From JAWXCF01 sp034440515 (GTDB taxonomy: Bacteria > Bacteroidota > Bacteroidia > CAILMK01), in NCBI GenBank assembly GCA_034440515.1, contig JAWXCF010000005.1, forward strand, positions 1 to 56,123: a stretch of 56,123 bases of DNA, given 5' to 3'. The stretch's first letter is position 1. Every line of letters starts with the position of its first letter. The position numbers and the translations under genes were made by a program. Shown here piece after piece: positions 6,847 through 15,302 of this stretch. Under the pieces are notes generated by a model. It searched no databases. It was not told where the DNA came from and was given only the letters and a program-made list of their open reading frames with translations.

Positions 6847-9669
6847 ATGAAAAGAGTAATCCAAAAGACCTATTGTCTCACGATGCTATTCTTGCTCAGT
6901 TTCGCAATACAAATGAAAGCACAAAGTACCCTAATAGAAGACGTAAAGCGGTCGCCAGCGCCAGATGATGTTACCATCAGCTATCAAAAGTATAAATTAC
7001 CTAATGGACTAACTGTTTTGCTACACGAAGACCATACTAATCCCATTGCATTTGTAAACGTAACATATCACGTAGGCAGTGCGAGAGAAGAATTGAAAAA
7101 AAGCGGGTTTGCCCACTTCTTTGAACATATGATGTTTCAAGGGAGTAAAAATGTAGGCGATGATCAGCATTTTAAAATAATAAGTGGTGCAGGTGGAATA
7201 ATGAATGGAACTACAAATACAGATAGAACCAATTATTTCGAAAAAATACCTAAGAACTATTTGGAAACTGCATTATGGTTAGAAGCAGACAGAATGGGTT
7301 TTTTCCTTGATGCTATTACTCAGGAGAAATTTGAGCTACAACGTTCTGTTGTGAAAAATGAAAAGGGTCAAAACTATGATAACAGACCCTATGGAATGAT
7401 TCCAGAGTACAAAGCTCGTACCTTATATCCATTTGCGCACCCATATAGTTGGACGACTATAGGTTACACTGCAGACTTAGATAGAGTTACTATAGAAGAT
7501 TTAAAGAAATTTTTTCTACGCTGGTACGGTCCTAATAATGCTGTGTTAACTGTAGCTGGCGATATTAATAGTGGTCAGGTGCTTAAATGGATAGAAAAAT
7601 ATTATGGATCTATTCCAATGGGCCCATTAGTAGAGAAACAGAATCCAGTTGATTTCAAACTAGAAAAAGACAGGTATGTACACTATGAGGACAATGTAAG
7701 AATGCCTATGCTATATATTAGTATGCCAACAGTACCTCGCTTTGATAAAGATGAGGCAGCTTTAGACATTTTAGCTGATATATTAGGCGATGGAAATAAT
7801 TCTTTACTGTTTAAGAAATTTGTAAAAACAGGAAAAGCATTAAATGCTGTTTCTTACCATCCAACGTATGAGTTAGCTGGCGAATTTACATTTCAAATAA
7901 GCGCTAATCCAGGTTCTAACCTTGGTGATATAGAAAAAGAATGGAGAGAAACATTGGTTGAATTTGAAAAACGTGGCGTAAAACCAGAAGACCTTGAGGC
8001 AGCAAAAAATCAACACCTTAAGCGCGCATACAGTACTATTGAAAGCTTGGACGGCAAGGCAGGTCAATTGGCTGAGTTCCAAATATATTTAGATAATCCA
8101 AACTACATATCAAAAGACTTAAATAGGTATAACAATGTAACTGAAGATGATGTAATTAGAGTGTATAACACTTATGTGAAGGGGCAAAAAGCTATGATAC
8201 TTAGCATAGTGCCTAAAGGCGAAAGTAAATTAATAGCAGCTGAAGATAACTTTACTGTAGGCGGAGATTCAACTAAGTATAAACCTATCAATTACGACAG
8301 CCTAAAGCCTAGGAATGCTGTAGATAACTTTGATAGAAGTAAACAACCTTCTAAAACTGAAAGTCCAGTAGTGACTGCACCTGAATATACCATAACAGAT
8401 GGACCAGGTGGTATGAAGGTTCTGGTGAGCAAAAACTCTGACATTCCAGTTATAGAGGCTCAGTTTATGTTTAAAGCTGGGCAGGCCTATGAGCCAGCAG
8501 GCAAGGCTGGAATAGCTAATATAACCGCCAAAATGTTGAAAGAAAGCACTATGCAGTCGGATGCAGAGCAAATGAATGAAAGGTTTAAGCGACTGGGTAG
8601 CAGCTTTGAGGTATATTCAACTGACCAATTTATAGTAGGTTCAGTGTCAGCTATCAAGAATAATTTCTTTATTACTGCAAATCTTGCATTAAATATGATG
8701 ACCAGTCCTGCATTCAAGCAAGACGAGTTTGATAGAATAAAAAAGAACCAATTGCAAAGCATTGCAAATTTGGAAACAAATGCAGCAGCTAAGGCTAATG
8801 CAGTATTTTCTAAATTGTTATATGGAGAGACTCATCCTTTAAGTTTCTACAATTTGGGTTCGAAAGAAACAGTTGAATCTATCACGCTTGATGATATTAA
8901 AGAGTACTATCAGAAGTATATCAAGATAAATAACTTAAACGTATTAATGGTTGGTGATATTGATCAGCAATTGAGACAACAAATAATGCCAATGTTTGGT
9001 ATTTTTCAACCCGGTGATGAGATTACGCTTAACTTACCCGCTGTACCTAATAAAGCAAAGACCAAAATATACTTGGTAAACAAGGCTAATGCTCCTCAAA
9101 GCGAAATAAGAGTAGGCTTTATGGGAATACCGTATGATGCTACTGGTGAATACTATAGAGCAACAATTATGAATTTTATGTTGGGTGGCAACTTCAATAG
9201 TAGAATTAATATGAATTTACGTGAAGCTAAGGGTTACACCTATGGAGCGAGGAGTTCATTCTCAGGTTCGTTACAAGCAGGGCCTTGGATAGTTAGCACA
9301 GGGGTCAGGGCAAATGCAACTGATAGTGCCCTAATTGAGATATTGGCAGACATAAATAAGTATGTTAAGAAAGGTATAACTGGCGATGAGTTAGAATTTA
9401 CGAAAAGCTCTATTCTAGATAAGGAGGCTTTGGCTTATGAAACCAACGGCTCTAGACTTTCGTATTTTTATAAAATTCTGTTATATAACTTAGCGGCAGA
9501 CTATCCTGCTCAACAGGCAAAGATTTTGAAGAAAATGAAAAAAGGCGACATTAAAAAGTTGGCTAAAAAATATTTTAATACTGATGAAATGGTAATTGTT
9601 GTGGTAGGAGACGCTGCCCAACACAAGGAAAAGTTATCGAAACTAGGCTACGAGATTATAGATTTGTAG
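6847..9669 (+). CDS. M16 family zinc metallopeptidase, two-domain exported form
   Basis: The 940-residue protein has a signal peptide (about 1-25) and two M16 halves. The first half carries the inverted zinc motif HFFEH (His90, Glu93, His94) and the third ligand Glu172 in VKNEKGQ, 78 residues later as in pitrilysin. The second half (about 510-940) lacks HxxEH (KMLKESTMQSD at that place) and has the RxxKGYTYGARS substrate-binding signature of the inactive partner domain. One chain thus forms the clamp that other M16 peptidases build from two subunits. Such enzymes degrade unfolded oligopeptides in the periplasm. It is monocistronic: its own promoter lies upstream and a strong terminator follows. 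Confidence 0.93.
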   Translation: MKRVIQKTYCLTMLFLLSFAIQMKAQSTLIEDVKRSPAPDDVTISYQKYKLPNGLTVLLHEDHTNPIAFVNVTYHVGSAREELKKSGFAHFFEHMMFQGSKNVGDDQHFKIISGAGGIMNGTTNTDRTNYFEKIPKNYLETALWLEADRMGFFLDAITQEKFELQRSVVKNEKGQNYDNRPYGMIPEYKARTLYPFAHPYSWTTIGYTADLDRVTIEDLKKFFLRWYGPNNAVLTVAGDINSGQVLKWIEKYYGSIPMGPLVEKQNPVDFKLEKDRYVHYEDNVRMPMLYISMPTVPRFDKDEAALDILADILGDGNNSLLFKKFVKTGKALNAVSYHPTYELAGEFTFQISANPGSNLGDIEKEWRETLVEFEKRGVKPEDLEAAKNQHLKRAYSTIESLDGKAGQLAEFQIYLDNPNYISKDLNRYNNVTEDDVIRVYNTYVKGQKAMILSIVPKGESKLIAAEDNFTVGGDSTKYKPINYDSLKPRNAVDNFDRSKQPSKTESPVVTAPEYTITDGPGGMKVLVSKNSDIPVIEAQFMFKAGQAYEPAGKAGIANITAKMLKESTMQSDAEQMNERFKRLGSSFEVYSTDQFIVGSVSAIKNNFFITANLALNMMTSPAFKQDEFDRIKKNQLQSIANLETNAAAKANAVFSKLLYGETHPLSFYNLGSKETVESITLDDIKEYYQKYIKINNLNVLMVGDIDQQLRQQIMPMFGIFQPGDEITLNLPAVPNKAKTKIYLVNKANAPQSEIRVGFMGIPYDATGEYYRATIMNFMLGGNFNSRINMNLREAKGYTYGARSSFSGSLQAGPWIVSTGVRANATDSALIEILADINKYVKKGITGDELEFTKSSILDKEALAYETNGSRLSYFYKILLYNLAADYPAQQAKILKKMKKGDIKKLAKKYFNTDEMVIVVVGDAAQHKEKLSKLGYEIIDL

Positions 9670-9705
9670 TTTTTTCATAATTTGTTTTAAGTTGTTAAAA
9701 GGTTG

Positions 9706-9735
9706 GGAAAAGTCTAATGGGCTTTTCCTTTTTTT
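9706..9735 (+). terminator. Rho-independent terminator after M16 peptidase
   Basis: The stem GGAAAAG / CTTTTCC (9706-9712 with 9722-9728) has a 9-base loop that can be shortened by further pairing, followed by seven T residues. Confidence 0.85.
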
Positions 9736-9785
9736 CATTTTTATTGGCATTGTTTTAGCCTAATTATTAACTTTCAATTTGATTT

Positions 9786-10301
9786 ATGATTAAGTATTTC
9801 TTGTCATCTTCTTTAGTCTTTATTTTAATATTGAGTTCTAGCTTGGGATTTTCACAAAAAGCTGAAGATGTTGTAAAGTGGAAATATGAAATTAAGAAGA
9901 TTGGAGCTTTAGACTACGAATTAAAGTTCACTGCCAAAGTGGATAGGTCTTGGCATATATACGCAACTACGCCTGTGCCCGATGGTCCAATTCCTACATC
10001 AGTTCATTATGATGATTCAACTGCAATTGCACCTATTACACAATTAGTAGAATTGCAAAAGCCTATTTCTGTTATGGATCAAGGTTTTGGTACTACAGTT
10101 AGCTATCACAGTGGACAAATAGATTTCGTGCAACGAATTAGGTTAAGTTCACAAACGTCTAAAATAGATGGCATTATAGAATTTATGGCTTGCGATGACA
10201 GCAAGTGCTTACCTCCACATCAAGTTAGATTTAGTATGTCCATACCAATAGCTAAAAAGAAAATTCGTTTTTTGTATATTTTATATTACCTATTTATTTA
10301 G
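9786..10301 (+). CDS. Exported DsbD N-terminal-domain-like protein
   Basis: The 171-residue protein has a signal peptide (about 1-22) followed by one domain like the N-terminal (alpha) domain of DsbD (KWKYEIKKIGALDYELKFTA, SWHIYAT, CDDSKCLPP). The Cys pair in CDDSKC corresponds to the redox-active pair of DsbD-alpha, so it may pass electrons from the DsbD membrane domain to periplasmic targets. It overlaps the dsbD start by one base (TAGTG), implying translational coupling. The last 14 residues form an unusual hydrophobic tail (RFLYILYYLFI), which could be a weak anchor or the result of read-through into the spacer. No frameshift into dsbD is needed, because each protein has its own signal peptide. 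Confidence 0.75.
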   Translation: MIKYFLSSSLVFILILSSSLGFSQKAEDVVKWKYEIKKIGALDYELKFTAKVDRSWHIYATTPVPDGPIPTSVHYDDSTAIAPITQLVELQKPISVMDQGFGTTVSYHSGQIDFVQRIRLSSQTSKIDGIIEFMACDDSKCLPPHQVRFSMSIPIAKKKIRFLYILYYLFI

Positions 10302-12427
10302 TGAAGAAATTTTTTTTATTTTTTGTTTGTCTATTGCTGTTTCAACAGGAGGTCTCAGCACTTGGTGTTGCACATACTACTTGGTCTTACTCCATTAAGA
10401 AGTTAGATGACAAAACTTATAGCTGCATCATAACTGCTACAATTGCACCTGGTTGGCACTTATATTCAGCCAAACAAATAAATACTGATGGTGCCATACC
10501 ATTGGAAATAAAACTTTTGCCTGGTAAAGGTTATACCCTAATTGGAACAATCACAGAACAAGGCAAACTGCAAAAAGAGTTTGATAAAGGCTTTGAGCAA
10601 GAGACCTATTTCTACACAGGAAAAGTACAGTTTATTCAAAAGGTGAGATTTGATAATAGTCTGGTAAATATTAAAGGGACTGTTTATGGTCAAAATTGCA
10701 ATGATGAAGGTTGCCAGCTGATAGATGAAAATATCGAATTTATACTAACTGGATTAAATGCAATTCCATTAGAAGCAACAGGTAAAAGCATTAAAATAGT
10801 TGCCATTGATGATACAGCAAGTATAGCTGCTACAACAGTAAAATCTGGAATAGATAGCATACCCGAAACTAAACAAAGTATAGATACTGAAAACTCAATT
10901 GCAGAAATTAATGATATTGATTCGGCAGATGTCGTAAAAGACTCTAGTCAAGTTTCTGCAAATGGTAAAGGTTCCGCTGGTGATCCTTGTGGTAATGGGT
11001 CCCTATGGACATTATTTTTTGGGGGATTTGGTGCTGGTTTATTGGCACTTCTTACTCCTTGTGTTTTCCCTATTATTCCCTTGACAGTTAGTTATTTTAC
11101 TAAAAATAGTAAGAATGGTAAGGGTTTGGGTAAGAGTCTCATATTTGGTGCTGCAATTATCGTCATTTTTGTGAGTTTGGGGCTGTTGGTCAGCAAGGTA
11201 TTCGGCTATGAGGCACTTAATACATTTAGTAGTAATTCTTATGTGAACATTGCCTTTTTCATCATATTTACCATTTTCGCTATTAGTTTTTTCGGCGCAT
11301 TTGATATTACCATACCATCTAAGTGGACAAACAATGCCGATAAGCAAAGTGAAAAAGGTGGTTTAGTAGGCATTTTCTTTATTGCCTTTACTTTGGTATT
11401 GGTCAGCTTTAGTTGTACAGGACCAATAGTAGGTAACCTCTTGGTACTTTCTGCAAATGGTTGCACAATGGGTCCGGTTGTCGGTATGTTTAGTTTCAGC
11501 TTTGCATTGGCACTGCCATTTATGCTATTTTCTGCATTTCCTTCGCTTATGAAAAGACTACCCAAATCTGGTGGTTGGCTAAATAGTGTTAAGGTTGTAC
11601 TTGGATTTATTGAACTTGCTTTAGCACTTAAATTCTTTAGCAATGCAGACCTTACGTATCATTGGGGCATATTACGTAGAGAAATATTTATTGCACTATG
11701 GGTAGTCATATTTGGTCTAAATGGGATGTACCTATTGGGCAAATTAAAACTAGGCCACGACACACCTGTGGCCTTTATATCAGTACCTAGACTCTTGCTG
11801 GCAATATTGTCACTAAGTTTTGCCTTATATATGTTACCAGGTATGTGGGGTGCACCGTTAAACATATTAAGTGGAATAATACCACCTAAGGGGTATAAAG
11901 AATGGGTAACATTTGATAAGACTGAGAATAAAGCCAATGAGTCTAAGCTGATTCGCAAAAAGGACTATGGAATAGAAATCAATCATACTTTCGATGTTTT
12001 CTTTGATTATGAGGAGGCCTTAGCCTACGCAAAAAAGGTAAATAAACCATTGTTGCTTGACTTTACAGGGCATAACTGTAGTAACTGTCGATTAATGGAA
12101 GACAATGTTTGGACAAATCCCAAAATTGACAAATTAATTAGAGAAAATTATGTTTTGGTATCACTGTATTATGACGACAGAACGAAATTGCCAGCAGACG
12201 AAATTGTAATACTACCAGATGGGACAGAATTAAATACAGTTAGCCGAAAGGTGTCTCACTTTGAGTATGAGCGTTTTCAAACCAGTACTCAACCATATTA
12301 TGTGTTGCTAGATAAAGAAGGCGAAAAACTATCAGAAGGGGTAGGTTACACACCAAATGTTGATACTTACGAACAGTTCTTAATTACAGGGATAGAAAAT
12401 TTTAAAAAGAATAATCCTAAAAAGTAA
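10301..12427 (+). CDS. dsbD: Thiol:disulfide interchange protein DsbD
   Basis: The 708-residue protein has a signal peptide, an N-terminal DsbD-alpha domain (about 22-155 with the CNDEGC pair) and a low-complexity linker (about 165-225). The CcdA-like membrane domain (about 230-530) has eight or so helices with redox Cys254 (TPCVFP) and Cys372 (SCTGP). A C-terminal thioredoxin domain has CSNC at 593-596. It moves reducing power from cytoplasmic thioredoxin across the inner membrane to periplasmic disulfide proteins. The start codon is GTG, overlapping the previous stop. Together with the upstream single-domain protein the locus encodes two alpha-type output domains. gmhA follows 10 bases after the stop. 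Confidence 0.93.
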   Translation: MKKFFLFFVCLLLFQQEVSALGVAHTTWSYSIKKLDDKTYSCIITATIAPGWHLYSAKQINTDGAIPLEIKLLPGKGYTLIGTITEQGKLQKEFDKGFEQETYFYTGKVQFIQKVRFDNSLVNIKGTVYGQNCNDEGCQLIDENIEFILTGLNAIPLEATGKSIKIVAIDDTASIAATTVKSGIDSIPETKQSIDTENSIAEINDIDSADVVKDSSQVSANGKGSAGDPCGNGSLWTLFFGGFGAGLLALLTPCVFPIIPLTVSYFTKNSKNGKGLGKSLIFGAAIIVIFVSLGLLVSKVFGYEALNTFSSNSYVNIAFFIIFTIFAISFFGAFDITIPSKWTNNADKQSEKGGLVGIFFIAFTLVLVSFSCTGPIVGNLLVLSANGCTMGPVVGMFSFSFALALPFMLFSAFPSLMKRLPKSGGWLNSVKVVLGFIELALALKFFSNADLTYHWGILRREIFIALWVVIFGLNGMYLLGKLKLGHDTPVAFISVPRLLLAILSLSFALYMLPGMWGAPLNILSGIIPPKGYKEWVTFDKTENKANESKLIRKKDYGIEINHTFDVFFDYEEALAYAKKVNKPLLLDFTGHNCSNCRLMEDNVWTNPKIDKLIRENYVLVSLYYDDRTKLPADEIVILPDGTELNTVSRKVSHFEYERFQTSTQPYYVLLDKEGEKLSEGVGYTPNVDTYEQFLITGIENFKKNNPKK

Positions 12428-12437
12428 CTTTTGTACT

Positions 12438-13085
12438 ATGAGTGACCAAAATACTGCCAAAAGCTTTATTGAAATAATATCCTCAAATCTAAACGAGGCT
12501 AAAATGATACTGGAAAATTTTATACAACTTCCTGATACCCTATATACCATATCTGCAGTAGCCGACCTAATGAGTACGGCACTAATGAGTGGAAACAAAC
12601 TGATAAGCTGTGGTAATGGCGGTAGTATGTGCGATGCTATGCATTTTGCAGAGGAGCTAAGTGGAAGATTCAGAGAAAATAGAATGGCCATACCTGCTAT
12701 TTGCATTAGTGATGCTTCCTACATTAGTTGTGTGGCAAATGACTTTGGCTATGACCAAGTATTCTCTAGATTTATAGAGGCCTTCGGTCGTGAAAATGAT
12801 GTACTATTGGCTATTTCTACCAGCGGAACAAGTGCAAATGTCGTATTGGCAGCTGAGCGTGCTAAGGAGAAGGGGATGAAAGTAGTGGCATTAACTGGAA
12901 AAGACGGTGGTAAACTTGGTAAAATAGCTGATATTGAGGTAAGGGCGCCCAAATCTGACTATGCAGATAGAGCACAAGAAATTCACATCAAGGTAATTCA
13001 CAGCTTGATAAATTGTATTGAGGAAGTAGTTTGCCTGCCAGAAAACTTTACACAAGCCGAGGCTAGCAACGCTAATAATAAATAA
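12438..13085 (+). CDS. gmhA: Phosphoheptose isomerase (sedoheptulose-7-phosphate isomerase)
   Basis: This 215-residue SIS-domain enzyme has the GmhA signatures CGNGGSMCDAMHFAEELSGR and LAISTSGTSANV. GmhA converts sedoheptulose 7-phosphate to D-glycero-D-manno-heptose 7-phosphate, the first step toward the heptose of LPS core. It is slightly longer than E. coli GmhA (192). It starts 10 bases after dsbD, so it is probably co-transcribed. A SIS-domain isomerase of another sugar is possible, but the metal-site residues (His in MHF, Glu in AEELSG) favour GmhA. The cytoplasmic location is clear from the absence of signal or membrane segments. Confidence 0.85.
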   Translation: MSDQNTAKSFIEIISSNLNEAKMILENFIQLPDTLYTISAVADLMSTALMSGNKLISCGNGGSMCDAMHFAEELSGRFRENRMAIPAICISDASYISCVANDFGYDQVFSRFIEAFGRENDVLLAISTSGTSANVVLAAERAKEKGMKVVALTGKDGGKLGKIADIEVRAPKSDYADRAQEIHIKVIHSLINCIEEVVCLPENFTQAEASNANNK

Positions 13086-13099
13086 AGGAACCTGCAACG

Positions 13100-13107
13100 T
13101 AGATTTG
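13100..13107 (+). promoter_or_regulatory. -7 element TAGATTTG before Fe-S carrier gene
   Basis: A perfect TAnnTTTG in the 51-base gap between gmhA and the A-type carrier suggests a secondary promoter. It lies inside a small inverted repeat CTGCAA...TTGCAG (13092-13110). Confidence 0.4.
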
Positions 13108-13136
13108 CAGTTATAAAGCAATAACTTAATAAAAGT

Positions 13137-13463
13137 ATGATTACCGTAACAGATAAAGCCAAACACCGCCTACAAGAACTGAGAGTTGAGGAAGGATACG
13201 ATGACACTTTCTTTCTACGCGTAGGTGTAGAGGGTGGGGGTTGCAGCGGACTTAGCTATAAATTGAATTTTGACAATCAACATAAAGAAGGCGATCAACA
13301 ATTTGAAAATGCTGACTTCAAAATCATCGTTGATCTAAAGAGTTTTCTATACCTAGCTGGTACAGAACTTCACTTTAGCGATGGATTGAATGGTAAAGGT
13401 TTCGAATTTCACAATCCGAACGCTAGCCGTACTTGTGGCTGTGGCGAGAGTTTTAGTGTCTAA
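13137..13463 (+). CDS. A-type iron-sulfur carrier (IscA/SufA/ErpA family)
   Basis: The 108-residue protein has the HesB/IscA fold and the three conserved cysteines: Cys36 in GGGCSGLSY, and Cys100 and Cys102 in the C-terminal CGCGESF. The family receives Fe-S clusters from a scaffold and hands them to apo-enzymes. Without neighbouring isc or suf genes the exact subfamily cannot be fixed; a lone copy such as this is often annotated ErpA or IscA-like. It converges with the comM gene with only one base between stops, and no terminator is visible there. Confidence 0.92.
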   Translation: MITVTDKAKHRLQELRVEEGYDDTFFLRVGVEGGGCSGLSYKLNFDNQHKEGDQQFENADFKIIVDLKSFLYLAGTELHFSDGLNGKGFEFHNPNASRTCGCGESFSV

Positions 13464-13464
13464 A

Positions 13465-15006
13465 TTACCCTGCCCAGTTTTCTCGGTCTAGGCTTCTGTA
13501 GTTTATAGCTTCGGCCAAGTGTTCTTCCTTTATACTGTCTTCACCCTCTAGGTCAGCTATAGTCCTAGATACTTTAAGTATTCTATCGTAGGCTCTGGCA
13601 GACAGGTTTAACCTTTCCATAGCTTTCTTTAGCAGAGTTTGACCTACGGGTGTGATGGTGCAAATGGTTTGAACCATTTTGCTGCTCATCATAGCATTGC
13701 TATACACATTAGGCATTTCTGCAAATCGTAGTTGTTGCCTTTCTCTAGCTACTATTACACGTTCCCTAATTTTGGCACTCGGTTCTGTGCTTCTTACACT
13801 GCTTAATTCATTAAAGGAAACGGGTACTACTTCTACGTGCAAATCAATTCTATCTAGTAGTGGTCCACTTATTTTATTCAAATATCGTTGCACTATGCCT
13901 GGTGCACAGCTACATTCTTTTTCAGGGTGATTGTAGTATCCGCAAGGGCAAGGATTCATACTTGCTACCAACATAAAAGAAGCGGGGTACTCTACAGCAA
14001 TTTTAGCCCGACTGATGGTTATTCTTCTTTCTTCAAGTGGTTGACGTAGTACTTCAAGCACAGTCCTCTTAAACTCAGGTAATTCGTCTAAAAATAAGAC
14101 ACCATTATGAGCAAGGCTTATTTCTCCAGGTTGTGGATTGCTTCCTCCGCCTACTAGGGCCACGTCGCTGATGGTATGGTGCGGCGCTCTAAAAGGACGC
14201 ATAGATATTAAGCCCTGACTACCGGGAAGTTTCCCTGCAACGCTATGTATTTTAGTGGTTTCTAATGCCTCAAACAATGTGAAAGGCGGAAGAATAGTGG
14301 GCAAACGCTTGGCCAACATTGTTTTACCTGCACCAGGTGGACCTATCAAGATGACATTGTGACCACCTGCAGCTGCTATCTCAAGGCTTCGTTTTATATT
14401 TTCTTGCCCCTTTACATCACTGAAATCTACCTCGTAGCTAGCTAAATCGTGTGCAAATTGTTCTCTGGTGTTTACGACTATTTTTTCTAAGTCTAGTTCT
14501 CCATTTAAAAACTTTACTACTTGGGTAATGTTTTGAACCCCATATACGTCAAGCTTATCAACAATTGCGGCCTCGTATGCATTCTCTAGGGGGAGTATAA
14601 ATCCCTTAAAATCTTCTTTTCTAGCTTGTATAGCTATAGGTAATGCACCTTTCATAGGTCTAATATCCCCCTCAAGGGATAGTTCACCCATAATAATGTA
14701 TTGAGCTGCGAACTCTGGATTTACTTGTCCGATAGCTGCTAAAAGACCAATGGCAAGAGTTAAATCAAAGGCAGAGCCCTCCTTACGCATATCGGCAGGG
14801 GCCATATTAATGATAGCCCGCCTTCTGGTAGATTTAAATCCACTGCTTCGCAATGCAGATTCTATTCTTAACGTAGCTTCTTTAACAGCATTATCTGGTA
14901 GTCCAACTATATTTACCGTAGGTGTACCTTCAAGTATTTGAATTTCGACAGTTATGGTTTTGGCATCTACACCAACAACAGCACTACCAAAAGTTTTTGC
15001 AAACAT
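13465..15006 (-). CDS. ComM/YifB family Mg-chelatase-like AAA ATPase
   Basis: The 513-residue cytoplasmic protein has an N-terminal Lon-protease-like fold (about 1-170, starting TFGSAVVGVDAKTITVE). A Mg-chelatase AAA core follows, with Walker A GPPGAGKT (near residue 220) and Walker B LFLDELPEF. The chelatase insert contains a Cys cluster (NPCPCGYYNHPEKECSC) and the C-terminal helical domain ends in LEGEDSIKEEHLAEAINYR. ComM in Haemophilus and Vibrio is a hexameric helicase that promotes branch migration during natural transformation, and the same role is inferred here. Monocistronic; no perfect -7 element is seen upstream. Confidence 0.93.
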   Translation of the reverse strand: MFAKTFGSAVVGVDAKTITVEIQILEGTPTVNIVGLPDNAVKEATLRIESALRSSGFKSTRRRAIINMAPADMRKEGSAFDLTLAIGLLAAIGQVNPEFAAQYIIMGELSLEGDIRPMKGALPIAIQARKEDFKGFILPLENAYEAAIVDKLDVYGVQNITQVVKFLNGELDLEKIVVNTREQFAHDLASYEVDFSDVKGQENIKRSLEIAAAGGHNVILIGPPGAGKTMLAKRLPTILPPFTLFEALETTKIHSVAGKLPGSQGLISMRPFRAPHHTISDVALVGGGSNPQPGEISLAHNGVLFLDELPEFKRTVLEVLRQPLEERRITISRAKIAVEYPASFMLVASMNPCPCGYYNHPEKECSCAPGIVQRYLNKISGPLLDRIDLHVEVVPVSFNELSSVRSTEPSAKIRERVIVARERQQLRFAEMPNVYSNAMMSSKMVQTICTITPVGQTLLKKAMERLNLSARAYDRILKVSRTIADLEGEDSIKEEHLAEAINYRSLDRENWAG

Positions 15007-15226
15007 TTATTAATGTATAAGACTTTGAAACATTTTATTGGCGAAAATTAACCATTATCATACGTATAAATGAAGCTAATACATAATATTGTTTTATAAA
15101 AATTTAGATTAATTTATATTAAACTTAATGTAAATATCAAAATAAATTAAAATGTTGTTAATTCGATAGACTTCTGGTTCAATACTTTGTCAAGTACTAT
15201 TTTGTATATGTGCAAATTCTAACAAC

Positions 15227-15243
15227 TTAACAAAATGGTAACA
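15227..15243 (+). repeat. 11-bp-spaced direct repeat TTAACA/GTAACA upstream of TonB receptor
   Basis: TTAACA (15227-15232) and GTAACA (15238-15243) are offset by 11 bases, about one helical turn, as in response-regulator boxes of the PhoB/PhoP type. The second half lies 38 bases before the -7 element. A matching pair lies upstream of the next gene at 18288-18304. The rest of the gap 15007-15302 is very AT-rich and shows nothing else clear. Confidence 0.4.
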
Positions 15244-15275
15244 TTAGATACCAAATCTAAATTGAAACAACAAGA

Positions 15276-15283
15276 TAAATTTG
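15276..15283 (+). promoter_or_regulatory. -7 element TAAATTTG for TonB receptor
   Basis: A perfect TAnnTTTG lies 20 bases before the ATG at 15303, implying a leader near 12 bases. Confidence 0.5.
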
Positions 15284-15302
15284 CGAATCTATTAGCAAAA
15301 TA

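Noticed and set aside
10255..10301. Possible frameshift joining the DsbD-alpha-like protein and DsbD into one gene
   Set aside because: Each protein has its own signal peptide and complete alpha domain; the TAGTG overlap is a normal coupling arrangement.
11239..11643. 134-codon minus-strand open frame opposite dsbD
   Set aside because: It is antisense to the conserved membrane domain of DsbD; composition mirrors the hydrophobic codons.
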